Assembly (NCBI RefSeq): GCF_017745275.1 | Contig: NZ_JAGHZS010000005.1 | Span: 248,001-312,000, forward strand | Direction: 5' to 3' | DNA from: Chitinophaga sp. | GTDB lineage: Bacteria > Bacteroidota > Bacteroidia > Chitinophagales > Chitinophagaceae | DNA length: 64,000 bases | In this document: piece after piece, positions 26,378-35,778 of the stretch | Position numbering within the stretch: the first letter of the stretch is position 1 | Layout: each line of letters opens with the position of its first letter | Notes under the pieces: model-generated | The model's input: the letters and a program-made list of their open reading frames with translations, nothing else | What the model was told of the DNA's origin: nothing | Database searches by the model: none | Position numbers and translations under genes: made by a program

Positions 26378-27355
26378 TTAAGCATACACATACTGGTAGC
26401 GGGTAGTATCCTGGCTACTCCAGTCTATATTTCCTTTCATCATACGGCCAAGTGCCAGTACATACTCTTCCAGTACAGGTTTTACGGTATTGGAACAGAG
26501 TGCTGTGAGTACATCTGCCGTATTATTAAACAGCGCTACTTCCGAGTTGTGGATACGGACAGCCTGTTCTACGGCTTGTTCCAATGTAAGCTGATGATGA
26601 TGCTTGAGCAGCATTACCAGGTTCAGTTCATCTCCTCCTTCCAGTTCCTTCGAAAATGAATAAAGGTCGTTTGCCCAGCAGATGGTGCGACTGCAATACA
26701 ATCCCAGGCTTTTTACCTGTTTGTTGGCCCGCAGGTCTGCCGGCAAATTGATTTCGCCTACCAGTGTGGCGAGGTCCAGGAAGAAGTTGGCACCGCCGAT
26801 TTGTGGCCGGAAACGGATGTAATCGTTTAGTGAAATACTCCGGGCATTGTCTACATGCTTCATGCGCCACATATTGGCCATAAAGGCATCTTTAAGGCTA
26901 CGGGCAAAGCGGGCCTGCCAGCCTCTGTTACTGATTTGCCGCATCCGTTGCCAGATGTCGCTCATGGCAGCCAGGATAGGACCCCCGGTAGCCAGTGTAA
27001 ACGTTTTGTTCACTTCCAGCACCTGCATCATCTGGTATACCATGCGCTCAAAGCCGGTATTAAATTCGTTGGGCGCCAAAGCGTCCAGGTGGTCGTCCCA
27101 GAGGAATAACAGCGTGTTGAAATCGCTCGCAATGCATAACGAAAACAGGGAAGCATTCGGGAACATGCGGGCCACCATCCAGGTGAATTTCTGTTGATGA
27201 TAATGTTCCCAGGTAGCATGGTCTTTTACGAGTTGGAAAGCATGTACCCAATCGGTAGTGTGTTGATCCGCTTCATATACCTGCGGATGGAGTGTTTCAG
27301 GGAACGGGCAGTAGAGTTCCGGACCGGAAATTGTTGATAGCATGACAAATTGCAT
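26378..27355 (-). CDS. Class I terpene synthase
   Basis: A 325-residue protein of the bacterial class I terpene cyclase type. The first metal motif is DDHLD (LFLWDDHLDALAP) near residue 90 and the second is the NSE/DTE triad in NDLYSFSKE near 230. A pyrophosphate-sensing Arg and a C-terminal RY pair (TTRYQYVYA) fit the family. It should convert farnesyl or geranyl diphosphate into a cyclic terpene using Mg2+. No prenyltransferase, P450 or methyltransferase gene is adjacent, so it is an orphan synthase. The start is ATG 27355; ATG 27343 is an alternative. It is convergent with the hybrid kinase with zero spacing. Confidence 0.87.
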   Translation of the reverse strand: MQFVMLSTISGPELYCPFPETLHPQVYEADQHTTDWVHAFQLVKDHATWEHYHQQKFTWMVARMFPNASLFSLCIASDFNTLLFLWDDHLDALAPNEFNTGFERMVYQMMQVLEVNKTFTLATGGPILAAMSDIWQRMRQISNRGWQARFARSLKDAFMANMWRMKHVDNARSISLNDYIRFRPQIGGANFFLDLATLVGEINLPADLRANKQVKSLGLYCSRTICWANDLYSFSKELEGGDELNLVMLLKHHHQLTLEQAVEQAVRIHNSEVALFNNTADVLTALCSNTVKPVLEEYVLALGRMMKGNIDWSSQDTTRYQYVYA

Positions 27356-27493
27356 TTAAAAGTGAATAGATAAAAGTTGATCTTGTTTGTGACGGGAGTA
27401 ATGACAAATGACATTTAGTGGTTTTCTTTCCCAGATTACAAATGTATTAATGTAGCGGAGTAAGCCCGCAAAAAGAATAGGGGATAACATGAA

Positions 27494-27526
27494 AAGGGGA
27501 CTACCATATTGAATGGTAGTCCCCTT
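27494..27526 (-). terminator. Strong terminator with 14-bp perfect stem
   Basis: AAGGGGACTACCAT (27494-27507) and ATGGTAGTCCCCTT (27513-27526) pair without mismatch around a 5-nt loop. On the minus strand it follows the ABC permease stop by 26 nt and is followed by TTTTC. Confidence 0.9.
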
Positions 27527-27552
27527 GTAACTTATAGGTTGAAATGGTAAGT

Positions 27553-29928
27553 CTATTCGGCTTTGAGGGTTTTCACCGGATTCATCAATGCGGTTTTAAT
27601 GGCGGTATATCCAACAGTAATGGTGACTACACAAATGGAAATAAATATGGCGAGTACAAACACACCGGCGCCCAGGTTTATCCGGTAAGCGAAAGTGTGA
27701 AGCCATTGATTCATGATAAGCCAGGCCAGTGGCGCGGCAATCACAAAAGCGGTCAGCAGCAGGTAAAGAAATTCTTTGCTGAACAGCCATATAATATTTT
27801 CAACACTGGCGCCCAGTGTTTTCCGGATGCCCACTTCCCTGGTGCGTTGTGCGGCCATAAAGGATACGAGGCCATATAATCCAATACAGCCAATGATGAT
27901 GGAGATGCTGGTGAACAGTTGAATGAGCCGGAAAATCATCATATCCAGTTTATAAAATCCGGCCATTTGTTCATCGAGGAAGCGGTATTTATAGAAGTGC
28001 TGCGGGTATACGTCTTTCCACGCGGCGGCAATGGCCGGCATCATTTTCCGGAGCTGGCGCATATCAACTTTTACAGCGCATTTGCTGTAGTTGTCGTGGA
28101 TAGTAGAGATGAAGATCGGATCTATGGCTTCATGGAAGGACCGGGTATGGAAGTCTTTTACTACGCCTACAACTATGCCTTGACCGCCGTTAATTACCAT
28201 AGATTTACCGATGATAGCCTCGTTGGAAGGCAGTTGCAGATTTTTTACCGTGGTTTCATTCACCAGGAATTCACGGGCAGTATCTGAAGGCAGCAGATTG
28301 CGGCCTGCCACCAGTTGTAGCCCGAAGGTACGCACATAGCCGGTGTCGGCAGCCCGGTTGAAAATAGCATTTTTTTCAGCGGTGGTGCGGGTATCGAATT
28401 TCATGCTGGTAGCAGAGGCCTTGTCTGCAGCGGGTGCATTGCCGCAAAAAGTGAGTTGTTCTACGCCCGGTATCTGCGATAATAACGTATGTAAGGTGCT
28501 TAGTTTTGCCACCTCATTATCCGGTAGCGGTAACATCAGGATGGCATCTTTCCGGAAGCCGGGATCACTTTCCACAGAATAGCGCATTTGGTTGGCTACT
28601 ACAATGGTACCGATGATAAGTAATTGAGAAATCGCAAACTGGGTTACCACCAGCCCTTTTCTAAATAAGGCGCCGCCGGTACTTTGTCGCGCCAGTTTGT
28701 TTTTCAATGCCTGTATCGGTTGAAAACCGGCAATGACGAGCCCGGGGTAAGCACCGGACAGTAATACCACCACTATAAAAAGCAGGGGTAAAAAAAGCAG
28801 GAGATAGTGGTCGCCCAGGATATTGATATGCAGTTGTATTTCGAAGAGCTGGTTGACATAGGGGAGCGTTACCAATGCCAGCAAATAAGCGAGCAACATG
28901 GCAATCAATACCACGAGCGCTGTTTCTGACAGGAACTGTACAAAAATTTGTCCCCGGAGGCCACCCAATACTTTACGAAGACCAATTTCCTTTGAACGCT
29001 TCATGGCCTGGGCGATGCTGAGGTTCACGAAATTAATACAGGTGGTAATGATGAGTAGCAGCCCAATGAGCGCTATTATCCACAGGTTTTTCTTCGCAAT
29101 ATAACCATTGAGTTGGGGGTTGAAATGTATGTCATTCAATGGCTGTAATTCGAACCTGAATAATTTGGAAGAAGTAGCATCATAATATTTGGAAGAAACT
29201 GCCGGTAAAAGTTTGTTGTTTACATCGGCTGCTTTAACACCAGGCTTCAGTAATACAAAGCATTGTAATCCCCTGTTAACGCTCATCCACCAGTCTTTTT
29301 CTACCAGCCAGGGGGAATGGTTTTGCAGGTTATCGAAAGGAAAATATACTTCCGCGCGGAAGTCAGTATTATCAGGGATATCTTTCAACACTGCGGTGAT
29401 GGTGAACTGCAGGCTGTCGTCGAGGTGAATTAATTGGCCGATGACATCTGTAGTACCAAAATATTTTTTTGCAATTCGCGCTGTGACGGCAGCAGTGAAA
29501 GGCGCTTTTAATGTGGTGGCGGTGGAGCCGCTCAGCAGCGGAAAGTAGAAGATATTGAAAAAGGAAGGATCCGCGAAAGCAATTTCTTCTTCAAACTTTT
29601 TATCAGGTGTTGTCATCACCACTCTTTTACCCATGGACGCTACGCGCGACAATTGCTCCGTTACGCCAAAATCATGTTGAAAAGCGTCGCCCATAGGAGA
29701 TGGGGCGCCTGTGGAATACCTTACTTTTTCTTCATGAAAGGCAGTAACGATCCTGTATACCCTATCCTTGTTGTGATGGAAAGTATCAAAGCTCAGGTGA
29801 TACTTGACCATGGTGAAAATGAGTATTACACAGGCGATGCCGAGTGCAAGGCCTGCTATATTGATGATGGTATGTGTTCTGAATCGTTTTAAATTCCGCC
29901 AGGCAGCTTTGAAGTAGTTTGTGAGCAT
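27553..29928 (-). CDS. MacB/FtsX-type ABC transporter permease
   Basis: A 791-residue membrane protein with the architecture usual in Bacteroidota: N-terminal helix in FRTHTIINIAGLALGIAC, a periplasmic MacB-like core, three helices with the FtsX signature SKEIGLRKVLGG near 320, a second periplasmic core, and a final FtsX unit (REVGIRKTLGASVENI). It is a permease without its own ATPase domain, and no ATPase gene adjoins it. Such permeases drive mechanotransmission for export of lipids, antibiotics or signals. It is a single-gene unit closed by a strong terminator. Substrate unknown. Confidence 0.9.
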   Translation of the reverse strand: MLTNYFKAAWRNLKRFRTHTIINIAGLALGIACVILIFTMVKYHLSFDTFHHNKDRVYRIVTAFHEEKVRYSTGAPSPMGDAFQHDFGVTEQLSRVASMGKRVVMTTPDKKFEEEIAFADPSFFNIFYFPLLSGSTATTLKAPFTAAVTARIAKKYFGTTDVIGQLIHLDDSLQFTITAVLKDIPDNTDFRAEVYFPFDNLQNHSPWLVEKDWWMSVNRGLQCFVLLKPGVKAADVNNKLLPAVSSKYYDATSSKLFRFELQPLNDIHFNPQLNGYIAKKNLWIIALIGLLLIITTCINFVNLSIAQAMKRSKEIGLRKVLGGLRGQIFVQFLSETALVVLIAMLLAYLLALVTLPYVNQLFEIQLHINILGDHYLLLFLPLLFIVVVLLSGAYPGLVIAGFQPIQALKNKLARQSTGGALFRKGLVVTQFAISQLLIIGTIVVANQMRYSVESDPGFRKDAILMLPLPDNEVAKLSTLHTLLSQIPGVEQLTFCGNAPAADKASATSMKFDTRTTAEKNAIFNRAADTGYVRTFGLQLVAGRNLLPSDTAREFLVNETTVKNLQLPSNEAIIGKSMVINGGQGIVVGVVKDFHTRSFHEAIDPIFISTIHDNYSKCAVKVDMRQLRKMMPAIAAAWKDVYPQHFYKYRFLDEQMAGFYKLDMMIFRLIQLFTSISIIIGCIGLYGLVSFMAAQRTREVGIRKTLGASVENIIWLFSKEFLYLLLTAFVIAAPLAWLIMNQWLHTFAYRINLGAGVFVLAIFISICVVTITVGYTAIKTALMNPVKTLKAE

Positions 29929-30090
29929 GATATTAGGGTTGATTGCTTCCTGTTGTTAAAAAAGATGCCAGTCAGAAAGCTAACAGATTATCAGTTATTT
30001 TAGATTTGTTATATTTTTTAATATGTCCGGATTTGCACACTTGTTTGTCCGCTTTTGCGGATGTAATAAGTTGGCCTTGCAATGCGTGTA

Positions 30091-31416
30091 TCAGGGCTGC
30101 AGGGGGCCCTTGCTGACAGCAATCCCGGCTTTATATACCGCCGCAATGTTCCGGGTGTTCCTGATGTGTTGTGCAGGGTTGGCATTGAGCAATAGAAAGT
30201 CGGCCGTTTTGCCGGGAGCAATGGTTCCGAAATGTTGTTGTATATGCAGGGCGATGGCAGCGTTTTTGGTAGCCGCCGTGATGGCTTGTAACGGTGTAAA
30301 CCCGGCCTGTACCAGCAACTCCATTTCCAGGTGCTCTGAAAAGCCCTGTGCACGTACCGGCTGCGCGCCGGAATCGGTACCAAGCGCCACCAGTATACCG
30401 GCATCTGCCATCTTTTTTACATTCTTTAACGCTATTTCAAAGGCATGTACATTTCGTTGATAGGCAGGTGAATTTTTGAGATTGTCCTGGTAGCCGGATG
30501 ATGTGATCATTTCATATGTGCCGGGTTCCAGGGATGCTTTGAAAAAAGGATCATTGATCCAATCGGGTCTACGGGCATAGATATACGCATATTCATCGAG
30601 GGAGAGGGTGGGAATATAAATGGTGCCTTGCTTTTTCATTTGTTGCAGCAGGGCAGCATCTGCTTCCTGGTCGCGGATACTGTGTGCTATGATATCAAGC
30701 CCGTTGTTTACGAGGTGATGGGCATCAGCCAGGTAGTAGAGATGTGCGGCTACGCGTATATGTTGTTGATGTGCGCGGGTGATGATGGCTTTGTAAATGT
30801 TGCTATCCATTTTGGCTGCGGAGCCGCCAAAATCATCTACCCACATTTTGATAACGGTGGGGTGGAGTACGGCAACAGCATCGAGGTCGCTGATGGCTTC
30901 CGCTGGCGTAGCAGGATGGTATATTTTTTTCATGGGCGGTGGCCCTTTAACAGCGGCAAAGCCGTAGCCCGCGGAGTACAGGCGGGCACCTGGCAGGAGG
31001 CCATTGACGGAAGAGTCACGCAGGCCGCTATGAAACAGCATGGGTTCATCAGAACCCATCACGAGTATGTTGGTAACACCATAGTCCTGGTATTTTTTCA
31101 ATTGTGCGAGTATGTTTTCGCGGGTATAAGGGTTGTTTTTATCACCACCAATCATACCTATATGTACATGGCTGCTGATGAGTGCAGGCATCACGGTTTT
31201 TCCCCGGCCGTTGATTACCGTGGCGCCGTTGGCTAATTGCCCGGGACCGATTTTGGCGATGACGCCATTTTTAATCAGTATATCCGTAGCCGTTATAGGT
31301 GTGCCACCGTTGCCATCTATGAGGGTTACATTTTTAAGCAGGAGTATATTGTTTTCCGGAGGCGCCGGCTGAAAGGAAAACAGGACGATGAGGAGTAGTA
31401 ACAGATAGTTTTTCAT
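30091..31416 (-). CDS. Exported amidohydrolase
   Basis: A 441-residue amidohydrolase with a hydrophobic export signal (KNYLLLLLIVLFSFQPAPP). The metal-binding residues are SSHVHIGM for the HxH pair, VAAHLYYLADAHHLV and IAHSIRDQE for the two later His, and ALGTDSGAQPVRA for the Asp. The ILIKNGVIAKIGPGQ composite domain is typical. It belongs to the same broad family as the protein encoded at 13093 but lacks the SnoaL-like tail. ATG 31416 is chosen because the upstream ATG at 31473 lies inside the long inverted repeat and would add unrelated residues. Substrate unknown. Confidence 0.82.
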   Translation of the reverse strand: MKNYLLLLLIVLFSFQPAPPENNILLLKNVTLIDGNGGTPITATDILIKNGVIAKIGPGQLANGATVINGRGKTVMPALISSHVHIGMIGGDKNNPYTRENILAQLKKYQDYGVTNILVMGSDEPMLFHSGLRDSSVNGLLPGARLYSAGYGFAAVKGPPPMKKIYHPATPAEAISDLDAVAVLHPTVIKMWVDDFGGSAAKMDSNIYKAIITRAHQQHIRVAAHLYYLADAHHLVNNGLDIIAHSIRDQEADAALLQQMKKQGTIYIPTLSLDEYAYIYARRPDWINDPFFKASLEPGTYEMITSSGYQDNLKNSPAYQRNVHAFEIALKNVKKMADAGILVALGTDSGAQPVRAQGFSEHLEMELLVQAGFTPLQAITAATKNAAIALHIQQHFGTIAPGKTADFLLLNANPAQHIRNTRNIAAVYKAGIAVSKGPLQP

Positions 31417-31449
31417 AGTCGCAGTATTCAGGATAGGAATGTACGCATT

Positions 31450-31610
31450 TCTCGCAAAGGCGCAAAGGAGCAAAGAATATTGAAGCGAATTTTAAGCTCG
31501 CAAAGTAAGAAGATCACATAATGGTTATACACATGATTGTTATGTAAGCGTCCTCTTTGTGAGCTTAAAATTCGCTTCAATATTCTTTGCTCCTTTGCGC
31601 CTTTGCGAGA
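31450..31610. repeat. 56-bp inverted repeat (palindromic element, TTTGCG variant)
   Basis: Left arm 31450-31505 and right arm 31555-31610 are reverse complements over 56 bases with one mismatch (a possible G-U pair), around a 49-nt loop. It holds short TTTGCG-type repeats (CGCAAAGGCGCAAAGG) and the core TATTGAAGCGA also seen in two of the other palindromes in this window. It fills most of the gap between the HtrA-like gene stop and the amidohydrolase start. No transposase lies inside. Confidence 0.9.
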
Positions 31611-31615
31611 AAAGA

Positions 31616-32611
31616 TTATTGTTTAATTTCTCCGGGTATTACGGTGATGGTGAGTTTTCTGCCACCGCGTAAAACATCTACCGGCACTTTTTTCCCGATT
31701 TGTTTATCGGACAGCAGCAGGTGGAGATCATCCACGGCTGCAACGGGCTTACCATCGAAGGCGATGATAATGTCGCCGATATGCAATTCGGAGTTGTAGA
31801 AATTTCCGTCTGGTACGGTTTCAAAAACGTAGACCCCTGTTTGGACGGATAATTTATTGGCGGCAATCATGCGGCTGCTGAGGTTCACCGGTTGTGCGGC
31901 GATGCCCAGTTGTGCCCTTCTGATTTTGCCGTGCAGGATCAGTTGACCTGCGATCTGGGCGGCCAGGTTGGAGGAGATGGCGAAGCAGAGCCCCTGTGCG
32001 GAGGCGATGACCGCGGTATTTACGCCGATGACCTGTCCCATAGAATTGACCAGCGGACCGCCGCTGTTGCCCGGGTTAAGGGCAGCGTCGGTTTGTATCA
32101 CATTGTCGATCAGCCGGCCATTGCTGGCGCGGAGGGTGCGTCCCAAAGCGCTCACCACTCCGGCGGTGACCGTATATTGTAATCCCATCGGATTGCCAAT
32201 AGCGATGGCGATCTGTCCGACCTGTAAAGTGGAAGAATCGGCTAATGGCATTGCTTTAAGCCCCGATTCATCAATTTTCAGTACGGCAATATCTGTGGAA
32301 GGATCGGCACCTTTGATTTCTGCGCTGACTCTTCTGCCATCTACAAAAGATACTTTAATGCTGTCTGCATTTTCTACCACGTGATTGTTGGTAATGATGA
32401 AACCATCAGAAGATATAATGAAGCCGGAGCCAGTACCTCCCTGCGTGCGCTTTTCCCGCGTACGCTGATCGCTTACTTTTTTCTGTACTTCTATGTGTAC
32501 CACTGATTCAGCCACCGTACCCACTACACCGGTAACGGTCTGGGAATAGGCATCTAATAAACTCCTATCGTTCGACGCCTGGTGCGTTAGAAATGAAATT
32601 GAGTTATCCAT
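31616..32611 (-). CDS. HtrA/DegP-like serine protease with one PDZ domain, no signal peptide
   Basis: A 331-residue trypsin-fold protease. The catalytic triad is His in TNNHVVENAD, Asp in STDIAVLKID, and Ser in LNPGNSGGPLVNS. A single PDZ domain follows (LGIAAQPVNLSSRM, then SELHIGDIIIAFDG). HtrA enzymes degrade or refold damaged proteins in the envelope, but this product starts MDNSISFLTH with no signal peptide or membrane anchor, so it may act in the cytoplasm. ATG 32611 is preferred over the ATG at 32719 because a promoter -7 element lies at 32626-32633, between them. The 3' end abuts the long inverted repeat. Confidence 0.87.
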   Translation of the reverse strand: MDNSISFLTHQASNDRSLLDAYSQTVTGVVGTVAESVVHIEVQKKVSDQRTREKRTQGGTGSGFIISSDGFIITNNHVVENADSIKVSFVDGRRVSAEIKGADPSTDIAVLKIDESGLKAMPLADSSTLQVGQIAIAIGNPMGLQYTVTAGVVSALGRTLRASNGRLIDNVIQTDAALNPGNSGGPLVNSMGQVIGVNTAVIASAQGLCFAISSNLAAQIAGQLILHGKIRRAQLGIAAQPVNLSSRMIAANKLSVQTGVYVFETVPDGNFYNSELHIGDIIIAFDGKPVAAVDDLHLLLSDKQIGKKVPVDVLRGGRKLTITVIPGEIKQ

Positions 32612-32625
32612 AATGCAGAGGCGCT

Positions 32626-32633
32626 CAAATTTA
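32626..32633 (-). promoter_or_regulatory. Bacteroidota -7 promoter element (TAAATTTG on minus strand)
   Basis: Exact TAnnTTTG on the minus strand, 14 nt before the ATG at 32611 of the HtrA-like gene. It rules against the longer upstream start. Confidence 0.55.
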
Positions 32634-32747
32634 TCTCCAGACTGCGGCAGATGCCGTTTTGGCATTGTTGGCGCCGGTATTATGTCATCATTGCTGCAGG
32701 GAGATAGCAATGGTCGCAATTATGGCGGGTTAACTACTCATTTAAAT

Positions 32748-32777
32748 GATCGCTGCCCGCATATCGGGGCAGCGATC
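32748..32777 (-). terminator. Terminator hairpin
   Basis: GATCGCTGCCC (32748-32758) pairs perfectly with GGGCAGCGATC (32767-32777), 8-nt loop. It follows the small membrane protein gene on the minus strand by 9 nt and probably ends that transcription unit. Confidence 0.78.
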
Positions 32778-32786
32778 CAGGTTTGT

Positions 32787-33041
32787 TTAAGGCTGAGGAG
32801 CCGTTGTTTTTACTTCTTCCCGATCATGACACCAGGGGCCATTACCATGATGATGGGCAAATGCCATTCTCATAAAGAGGACATTGCTGATAAAGAAGAG
32901 TACAATGACCAGTATGGTGGCTACCCTGCCAATGATACGGAGGGTCGGTTTTTTCGAAAAGCCGCCAAAAATGTTCCCGATGATAAACACCATACACGCA
33001 ACAAACAGGATGCGTAGTATGATCAAAATCCCAAATCCCAT
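32787..33041 (-). CDS. Small two-pass membrane protein
   Basis: An 84-residue protein with two hydrophobic helices (LIILRILFVACMVFIIGNI and VATILVIVLFFISNVLFM) and a hydrophilic tail rich in His (AHHHGNGPWCHDRE). The His/Cys tail could bind metal, but that is speculation. The gene lies 18 nt after the TPR-like secreted protein gene on the same strand and is followed by a terminator, which supports its reality. No family recognised. Confidence 0.6.
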   Translation of the reverse strand: MGFGILIILRILFVACMVFIIGNIFGGFSKKPTLRIIGRVATILVIVLFFISNVLFMRMAFAHHHGNGPWCHDREEVKTTAPQP

Positions 33042-33059
33042 AATCTTTTCATTTAAACG

Positions 33060-33695
33060 TTATTTGAATTTGCTCAGCAGCGCTTCGTCTTCTGCTTTAC
33101 CCCAGTGCGGATCTGTGCCGGTAGCCGGAGTAGCCAGTTGCTGCAGGCTTTGTGTAGCCAGTTGTTTGGCCAGGTCTTTATCGCCACCCCACATCCTGGG
33201 CGTATAGTATTTTACCCATGCAGTCACGAACATCGCTCTTGGATTTTGTGCATCCAATGTTTTGGCCTGTTTCAGGGCCTGTTCGGAAAGGGTACCATAT
33301 TTACGGCCATAGCTCATGGGGTTGATAAATACCTTGGTACGATATACCATGCTCAATACCGTATATACTTCTGCTGCTTCTTTCGGTTGTTTGGCAGCGT
33401 CTAATAAGGCCAGTGCTTTTTTTGCCTGTTCCTCGCCGCGGACGCTGTAGGGTTCAATTTTTTCGCCATCATCCTGTAAAAGGAAGCCAATTTTTGCGTT
33501 ACAAAATGCCGCATAGTAAGGCGCCAGCCAAGCCGGTTGTTCAGTGATACCAAGGAATGTTTTCTCCAGTGTTTCATAGTCTTTTACCGTTTGGGCCTGA
33601 TCCAGTTTCGCTACCGCCTGCTGTAAGGCATTGGATTGTGCAAACCCGCTATAGGTAACGAATAAAACGGCCAGGCAAATCAATAATTTTTTCAT
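33060..33695 (-). CDS. Secreted helical (TPR-like) protein
   Basis: A 211-residue exported protein (signal KKLLICLAVLFVTYSGFAQ). The mature part is wholly helical with repeat-like segments (NALQQAVAKLDQAQTVKDYET, EEQAKKALALLDAAKQPKEA, SEQALKQAKTLDAQNPRAM), suggesting a TPR-type solenoid. It sits 19 nt downstream of a TonB-dependent receptor gene on the same strand, so it is probably a periplasmic partner of that receptor. This pairing of receptor plus small TPR lipoprotein-like protein is common in Bacteroidota. No catalytic motif is seen. Confidence 0.72.
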   Translation of the reverse strand: MKKLLICLAVLFVTYSGFAQSNALQQAVAKLDQAQTVKDYETLEKTFLGITEQPAWLAPYYAAFCNAKIGFLLQDDGEKIEPYSVRGEEQAKKALALLDAAKQPKEAAEVYTVLSMVYRTKVFINPMSYGRKYGTLSEQALKQAKTLDAQNPRAMFVTAWVKYYTPRMWGGDKDLAKQLATQSLQQLATPATGTDPHWGKAEDEALLSKFK

Positions 33696-33714
33696 TTTTC
33701 TTTTTTTGTGAGGT

Positions 33715-35757
33715 TTATAAATTGTTATTTAAAAAGTCGTCGGTACGGTCAATGCCGAAACTCATGAATATGCCGATAAAAAAACTTCGTGTAGCCGGCA
33801 ACGTGATAGGCTGTTTAACCATTCCATTGTAGCTATAGTTGTAGCCGAACACCTGCCTGGTGCCGGTGAGATTGTTGATGCCCATCGCCACACCGGAGAA
33901 GTCTTTCCATTTTTTGTTTTTAATAAAAGAGCAAAGCCAGGCCACATGCAGGTTTACTGCATTATACCCTTTGGTGGTACCCTGATCATCGATACCATTA
34001 TAATTGATGTGGTAGTAAGGCCGGCCCGTAGCCATGGCCCAGGAAAGATTCACGTTGGTATTGATGTCCGGGAAATATTTTTTAATAGCTATCGTAGCGG
34101 TGTGTGGCGCAGCAAACGAGGGCCGTAACTGGTATGGATAGTTGAGAAAATCACGTTTGGTATCGAGATAAGTATATGTTATCCAGTAATCCAGGTTTTT
34201 GATACTTTTCTTATCGCGCCAGAATAATTCCACGCCCTGCGCATAGCCTTTCCCGTTATTGCTGAGCGTTGGTATAGTTTTCACGAGATCCTGGTATTGC
34301 TTGTAATATACTTCCACCCGGAAGAAGCGGTTATTAGCTTTCTTCGTATAGTTCAGGATGTAGTGGGAAGCACTGGAAAAATTAAGCTGGTTCGGCTGGT
34401 ACAGGTAATCATTTGCCGGCTCCTGGTAAAAGATGCCATAGGCCAGGTTAAACTGGCTGCCATCGCGTAACCGGTAGGCCAGGCTGGCGCGTGGTGCCAC
34501 CACTGTTTTTTGTAACAGGGAGGAATATTCCATCCTGGCGCCCACTTTCGCGGCGAGATTATCGGCCAGGTAAATATCGCCTTCTGCAAATACCGCGGTG
34601 AGATGATCGGTCACCCGCAGGAGGCTGTCGTTAGACCGGCCATGATCGTGGGTATAGAACTGTTCTGCTCCAAAGCGTAGCGCCTGTCCCTGTGGAAAGA
34701 AATGTGAGATCACCAGCCTGCCCTGTGCAAAATCTGTTTCCAGGTTGCGGTCACTGGTTTTATAACTGTAAGGGATATACGGAATCGCCACCACATTTCC
34801 TTTTTCATTGGTGAGATGCAGGTTATTTTCCTGGCGGTTATAGCTATAGGCTGCACCGGCTTCCAGCTTCCAATTCTGGCTCAGGTAGCTGCGGAAGCTG
34901 AGGTTGTTATAACTATTCCATCCGCGCACCTGGTAGCCGGCTTTAAGGGCGACACTATCGATGTCCGGATTATTCATGCCCACATCGCTGTGTCCCCAGC
35001 CACTGTAGAGTTTCAGCATACCCGTTTTACCTGTTTTGATCCGGAAGTTGACATTGCCATCCATGTAAATGGGGCCACTGAAATAATCCGGCTTTTGCGG
35101 AACAATGTTGTTGTAAAGCGATTGATTGCCATAGTTCAGGTTGAAGCCGAAGCTGCTGCGATTATTTTTAGCGAGGTGCTGCATACCGGCGCCGAGAACG
35201 GTGGGGAACAGAAAAAAACGCGCGGATGTTTTTTCCGGAAGATCTTCGCTTTCCAGTATCAGTGCACTGCTCATGGCGCCGCCATATAAGGCAGAGTAGC
35301 CGCCGGTGCTGAATAAGATGCCTCTGAACAGAAAAGGGTTAATACGGGCGGCTTGTGGTACTCCTGGCACGGAAGGATAGTTAGGCGTACGTAGCAAGGT
35401 ACCGTCTATAAACTGCCGCGTTTCTTCGCTGGTGCCGCCGCGCACAAACAAGCCTTCCTGTTCGCCGATTTGCTGGGCGCCGGGAAGCGAGCGTAACGCA
35501 AGACTGATATCGCCGTTACTGCCTGCAACGGTGACGGCTTCAATTGGAGTAAGGGAAGCCCCTTTGGCGCGGTCGCTGGCTTCAAAAGCGCCTGCACTGA
35601 TCACTACTTCATGCAGTGCGCGTTTACTTTTAATAGCAGTATCGGCCACGGCAGGAGTGGAGTCTGCCACGGGTTTAAGCGTGGAGCCTGCTGCCGGCTT
35701 GTTTTGCGCTGCTGCCGTACCGGCGAATAGCAAGAGTATGATGGTACTTGTTTTCAT
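33715..35757 (-). CDS. TonB-dependent outer-membrane receptor
   Basis: A 680-residue outer-membrane protein with signal peptide. The plug domain starts near HEVVISAGAFEASDRAKG and includes LPGAQQIGEQEGLFVRGGT, which matches the plug signature. A beta-barrel of about 500 residues follows and ends SFGIDRTDDFLNNNL. There is no N-terminal carboxypeptidase-like domain, unlike SusC. It would take up a metal complex or small ligand using TonB energy. It heads a unit with the TPR-like and small membrane genes; the LytTR regulator gene lies directly upstream. Ligand unknown. Confidence 0.87.
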   Translation of the reverse strand: MKTSTIILLLFAGTAAAQNKPAAGSTLKPVADSTPAVADTAIKSKRALHEVVISAGAFEASDRAKGASLTPIEAVTVAGSNGDISLALRSLPGAQQIGEQEGLFVRGGTSEETRQFIDGTLLRTPNYPSVPGVPQAARINPFLFRGILFSTGGYSALYGGAMSSALILESEDLPEKTSARFFLFPTVLGAGMQHLAKNNRSSFGFNLNYGNQSLYNNIVPQKPDYFSGPIYMDGNVNFRIKTGKTGMLKLYSGWGHSDVGMNNPDIDSVALKAGYQVRGWNSYNNLSFRSYLSQNWKLEAGAAYSYNRQENNLHLTNEKGNVVAIPYIPYSYKTSDRNLETDFAQGRLVISHFFPQGQALRFGAEQFYTHDHGRSNDSLLRVTDHLTAVFAEGDIYLADNLAAKVGARMEYSSLLQKTVVAPRASLAYRLRDGSQFNLAYGIFYQEPANDYLYQPNQLNFSSASHYILNYTKKANNRFFRVEVYYKQYQDLVKTIPTLSNNGKGYAQGVELFWRDKKSIKNLDYWITYTYLDTKRDFLNYPYQLRPSFAAPHTATIAIKKYFPDINTNVNLSWAMATGRPYYHINYNGIDDQGTTKGYNAVNLHVAWLCSFIKNKKWKDFSGVAMGINNLTGTRQVFGYNYSYNGMVKQPITLPATRSFFIGIFMSFGIDRTDDFLNNNL

Positions 35758-35778
35758 TACTGTAGCAAGATGTTACAG

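Noticed and set aside
31450..31610. Long inverted repeat as ends of an insertion sequence
   Set aside because: No transposase or target-site duplication is visible and only 49 nt lie between the arms.
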